Positions 61,057 through 64,000 of a stretch of DNA of 64,000 nucleotides are shown one piece after another. A program made the translations under genes and the position numbers. Under the pieces are notes generated by a model. The model was not told where the DNA came from. It worked only from the letters and a program-made list of their open reading frames with translations, and did not search any database. The stretch lies in assembly GCF_008033385.1 (NCBI RefSeq), contig NZ_VOGY01000003.1:372001-436000 (forward strand), in the 5' to 3' direction. Origin of the DNA: Algibacter pacificus. Its GTDB lineage: Bacteria > Bacteroidota > Bacteroidia > Flavobacteriales > Flavobacteriaceae. Every line of letters starts with the position of its first letter. Position 1 is the stretch's first letter.

Positions 61057-61722
61057 TTATCCATGCAATAAATAGCCCCACTTTAGGTGTTTTTGTTTAT
61101 CCAAACGGGCTAATATTTTTAGAAATATCATAGCGGTAATTAACGCATCTCCGCTTGCGGTGTGTCTGTCAACTTTAAGAACATTGAGTTCTTTACATAA
61201 GTCGTCTAGCGAATAATGTTTTTGCAATGTATCTTCATAAATTTTATGTTTCGATTTTTTAAATAAAACACCAGTATCTATAAACTTGTTTTTTAGTTTG
61301 CCCAATCCGTTACGACGTAGCATTTCGTTTATCATATTTTTATCAAAACCAGCATGGTGAGCAATAAGTACACTGTTTTTTATGTAATCTAAAAAAGCTT
61401 GAATAGCTTCCATTTCGGTTACTTTTTTATATCCACTATTTTTTCTAATGCCGTGGATTTTTACAGTTTCAGATTTAAAAATATCTTGATGAATATAAAG
61501 TTCAAAACTATTACTTACTGGTATAGATTTACCAACAAAAGAAACAGCTCCAATGGATAGCACGCGGTCTTCTTTTCTATCAAACCCCGTAGTTTCAGTA
61601 TCAAAAGCAACAAAACGTGTTTCTTCTATATTAGATTTTGGTTTCTTTTTAAAACCTTCTAAATACGCTAAATAAAAATCTGGGTAATCTGTTTTTTCTT
61701 TACGGAACCAATTAAAATTCAT
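61057..61722 (-). CDS. DEDDh 3'-5' exonuclease (DnaQ-like)
   Basis: The 221-residue protein has the four acidic residues and His of the DEDDh group: VAFDTETTGF, IAHHAGFDKNMI, and RHTASGDALITAMI. It resembles the epsilon subunit of DNA polymerase III or RNase T-type proofreading nucleases. It starts one base after the stop of the upstream DUF294 gene; the two overlap functionally in the flavobacterial acs region. Substrate (DNA or RNA) unknown. Confidence 0.9.
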   Translation of the reverse strand: MNFNWFRKEKTDYPDFYLAYLEGFKKKPKSNIEETRFVAFDTETTGFDRKEDRVLSIGAVSFVGKSIPVSNSFELYIHQDIFKSETVKIHGIRKNSGYKKVTEMEAIQAFLDYIKNSVLIAHHAGFDKNMINEMLRRNGLGKLKNKFIDTGVLFKKSKHKIYEDTLQKHYSLDDLCKELNVLKVDRHTASGDALITAMIFLKILARLDKQKHLKWGYLLHG

Positions 61723-63639
61723 TTATATAAAGTTTTTTAAATCGAAACGTAATTTTAAAGTCTCTTGTATGTCGTGAATGGGTTTAAAGCAGCGTTTAAG
61801 TTTTAGTTTTTCTTCTTTACTTAAGGTTTCTAATTTTATAAATTTTCCCGAGTTATGATGAAGCAAGCCTTGTTTGGTTTTAAATTTGGATAGAGCTTTA
61901 AAGGCATAGGAACAGGATTCATAAAGTTCTTTGTTGTTTGCGTCTATTTCTGCCATTTTTTCAAAACGTTCGTATGTATTGTTTACGTTTTTTATTTGGT
62001 TACTTAACACTAATAAGCGTGCGGCATCAATTAAAGGCATTAGTCCGCGACTTTTTATGTTAAATAAATCTTTTTGTTCGCCATTTTGTTCTACTACAAA
62101 TTGTTTAAAAATGCCTAATGGCGAAGGACTTTTTATAGCTTCACTTCCTAAAAACTTATAAAATAGCGCCGAGTTTTCTAAAGCTTCAAAAATAGTTTCG
62201 GATAAAGAATCTACTAAACTTTCATCACCATAAATATTAGAATAATCTAAAAATATAGACGACAGTAAAATGGCTTTATTATCGGGACTTAAAATCCAAC
62301 TCTGAAATTGCGTTTTCCATTCAGAAATCGATTTACACCATTCTGGATTGTTAGCCATCATATCGGCTTCGCAATATTCAAATCCTATTTTATTAAGCGA
62401 TTTGGTAACGTATTTAGCCAATTGCAAAAAATAGGCTTGCGTAGCTTCATATTGATCTTCGGGAACATCGTCAAATATTAACGCATTATCTTGGTCTGTA
62501 AAAAGCAACTGCTCTCTCCGGCCTTGACTTCCTAAAGCTAACCACGAAAAAGCAACTGGCGGTGGTGTTGGCATTTTCTTTAAAGCAATTTCAATAGCCT
62601 GGATAGTTACGGCATCGTTAATTTCAGAAATTACATTAATAATATGTGTTAAAGGGATGTTTTGTTCCAAATAACTTTTAAGCAGCGTATTGGCTTTTAA
62701 TCGGGCTATGCGTAATTTTTTTGTACGCTTAGCTCGTTTTATTTCTTTTAAAATAACCGATGGGGTATTGCCTAAAGTCACCAAAACATCGTGGTGCGTA
62801 AGCACGCCAACAAGTCGAGAATTTATAGTACCGTCTTTAGTAATACATAAATGGCCTATACTATTTTTAATCATTTTTAGTTGGCCATCGGCAACCGTTA
62901 AATCTTTTTTTGCCGTAATTACTGGCGAGTTCATAATATTTGTAACCAACGTTGTAATCGGGAATTTCCCTGTGGCAATTTTATTTTTTATATCACTGTT
63001 GGTAATTATTCCAACGGGTTTTTTAGTATCATCTACTACAATAATACAGCCTATTTTATGTTGGCACATTAAACTTGCCGCTTCTTGTAAAGTGGATTGC
63101 ACAGGGCAAGTTACAGGTGTTTTTGTATAGTTGGCCGTTTGAAAATTAACAACATCTAGATGTGTGCTTGGCAGGTAATCTTTAAAAATCTCATTATTTT
63201 CTTCTGTAGTATAAGAGTCGTAGGCATTGGTGGCAAAAGCCGTAATTAGGTATTTGTAAACCTTGTCGTTGGTTTTGGTAGCCGACTGGAAGTTTTTTAT
63301 AGGTAAGGCATAAATTATGGTTTCCTCGTTTGCCGTTGCTGTTAGTTTATAGTTTTCTCGAGCAATTAGTGGGCGTAGGCCAAAAATATCTCCGGTATCA
63401 TTAATGGTAACCAGTTCTTTGGTGTTATTTTCAGTATGAAATAAACTAATAGCGCCAGCCCTCACCATATAGAAATACTCGTTTGCTGGTTGGTCGGCCT
63501 TAAATAAAGTGTCCCCTTTTTCTAGGTAAACAATTACCGTTTGTTCCGCAATTTCTAATAATTTCTCAAAGGTTATTAAATCGAATGGCGGATAGGTTTT
63601 TAAGAAATCGCAAACACGTTCAGCAATCGAGTTTTTCAT
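61723..63639 (-). CDS. cNMP-binding/CBS/DUF294 nucleotidyltransferase-like protein
   Basis: The 638-residue protein has, in order, a cyclic-nucleotide-binding domain (about 15-130), a CBS pair (about 165-290, with TCPVQSTLQEAASLMCQHKI and VIIGNVD-like repeats), a DUF294 nucleotidyltransferase domain (LGSQGRREQLLFTDQDNALI with GS, DxD) and the DUF294_C part. This PII-uridylyltransferase-like layout suggests control of a partner protein by nucleotide and cNMP signals. It ends at the start of the exonuclease gene. The partner is not identified. Confidence 0.9.
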   Translation of the reverse strand: MKNSIAERVCDFLKTYPPFDLITFEKLLEIAEQTVIVYLEKGDTLFKADQPANEYFYMVRAGAISLFHTENNTKELVTINDTGDIFGLRPLIARENYKLTATANEETIIYALPIKNFQSATKTNDKVYKYLITAFATNAYDSYTTEENNEIFKDYLPSTHLDVVNFQTANYTKTPVTCPVQSTLQEAASLMCQHKIGCIIVVDDTKKPVGIITNSDIKNKIATGKFPITTLVTNIMNSPVITAKKDLTVADGQLKMIKNSIGHLCITKDGTINSRLVGVLTHHDVLVTLGNTPSVILKEIKRAKRTKKLRIARLKANTLLKSYLEQNIPLTHIINVISEINDAVTIQAIEIALKKMPTPPPVAFSWLALGSQGRREQLLFTDQDNALIFDDVPEDQYEATQAYFLQLAKYVTKSLNKIGFEYCEADMMANNPEWCKSISEWKTQFQSWILSPDNKAILLSSIFLDYSNIYGDESLVDSLSETIFEALENSALFYKFLGSEAIKSPSPLGIFKQFVVEQNGEQKDLFNIKSRGLMPLIDAARLLVLSNQIKNVNNTYERFEKMAEIDANNKELYESCSYAFKALSKFKTKQGLLHHNSGKFIKLETLSKEEKLKLKRCFKPIHDIQETLKLRFDLKNFI

Positions 63640-63661
63640 ATTATGTTTACAGTATAAAAAA

Positions 63662-64000
63662 TTAAATCAATTTAAAATCTAAAAGTAATTCCCCTTCAAT
63701 AGAAGCTTGTATGTGGTCACCTTTAATATTTAAACCAGCACCAGTTGCAGGTGTTCCTGTAAAAATAATATCACCAGCTTTAAGTGTCATAAAAGAAGAT
63801 ACAAAACTAATAATCTCAGCAAAGTTATATATCATAAAATCGCTATTCCCCACTTGTTTTTGTTCCCCATTTATCAGTAAATCGAAATTAATATTATTCA
63901 AATCAGGAAAATTAGAAACCGGTTTAAAATCCGAAATAGGCGAAGCGCCATCAAACCCCTTTGCCAAAGCCCACGGTCCTTTATTTTCACGGCTTGCGGC
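63662..64000 (-). CDS. Fumarylacetoacetate hydrolase family protein, C-terminal part
   Basis: The frame is open past the right end of the window. The visible 112 residues include ASRENKGPWALAKGFDGASP, then NGEQKQVGNSDFMIYNFAEI and GDIIFTGTPATGAGL, the FAH C-terminal domain. Members cleave a C-C bond in a beta-diketo acid or decarboxylate oxaloacetate with a divalent metal. The missing N-terminus prevents a closer call. It lies upstream of the DUF294 gene, 22 bases away. Confidence 0.88.
   Translation of the reverse strand, partial: AASRENKGPWALAKGFDGASPISDFKPVSNFPDLNNINFDLLINGEQKQVGNSDFMIYNFAEIISFVSSFMTLKAGDIIFTGTPATGAGLNIKGDHIQASIEGELLLDFKLI

Noticed and set aside
62690-63130. 146-codon plus-strand frame inside the DUF294 gene
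   Set aside because: Antisense shadow of a well-supported gene; no start context or family.

Overview
The window is an AT-rich chromosomal segment (visibly about two-thirds A+T) of a member of the Flavobacteriaceae (Bacteroidota). This rests on three things: the protein families present (DUF4271, DUF4296, DUF4230, DUF4136, a UbiA-type prenyltransferase next to mevalonate-pathway kinases, single-chain glycyl-tRNA synthetase), lipoproteins with a Cys after a short signal, and promoters of the Bacteroidota type (TTG, a spacer of about 19 bases, TAnnTTTG). The genus cannot be fixed from the sequence alone.

Layout. 1-9.5 kb: the C-terminus of an OmpA protein, a short SSB, a quinone-reductase/LysR divergent pair, a carboxy-terminal protease overlapping dCMP deaminase, HupE/UreJ, a lipoprotein, an M13 peptidase and a TPR protein. 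9.9-13.4 kb: a CBS protein, then a decayed stretch with a frameshifted DUF262/DUF1524 (GmrSD-type) gene between two gene remnants. 13.5-21.3 kb: methionine aminopeptidase, an ArsR-type regulator overlapping an AHSA1 protein, hemD with DUF4271, and a glycosyltransferase, dihydroorotase, DUF4296 and SDR cluster. 21.3-22.2 kb: an intergenic tandem array of about 139-base repeats. 22.3-27.8 kb: tyrS, an Ig-like lipoprotein, comF and glyS.

27.97-32.52 kb is a compact integrated element of about 4.5 kb at the 3' end of tRNA-Leu(CAA). It carries a tyrosine recombinase, an excisionase-like HTH protein, a winged-helix protein followed by three 23-base iterons and an AT-rich stretch, two unknown proteins and one small protein. 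Paired ATGTGGGGAA repeats lie near both ends. It has no visible relaxase, conjugation or capsid gene, so it looks like a replicating satellite or a minimal integrative element. This is the most interesting part of the window.

32.7-45.7 kb is mostly housekeeping: prs and rplY; a mevalonate/prenyl-lipid set (mvaD, a GHMP kinase, a UbiA-family transferase) next to a divergent RluB-like protein lacking the catalytic Asp; pckA; MarC; DUF3109; DUF456. 45.8-49.5 kb is a two-gene restriction-modification-like module (Eco57I-type N6-adenine methyltransferase plus a PD-(D/E)XK protein) between ordinary chromosomal genes. 49.7-64 kb holds a glycosyltransferase/flippase pair, ruvC, hemW, several small conserved genes, acs, an HxlR regulator divergent from a YhdH-type oxidoreductase, a DEDDh exonuclease paired with a cNMP/CBS/DUF294 protein, and a fumarylacetoacetate hydrolase cut by the window end.

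All functions are inferred from reading motifs and family resemblance; no database search was run.
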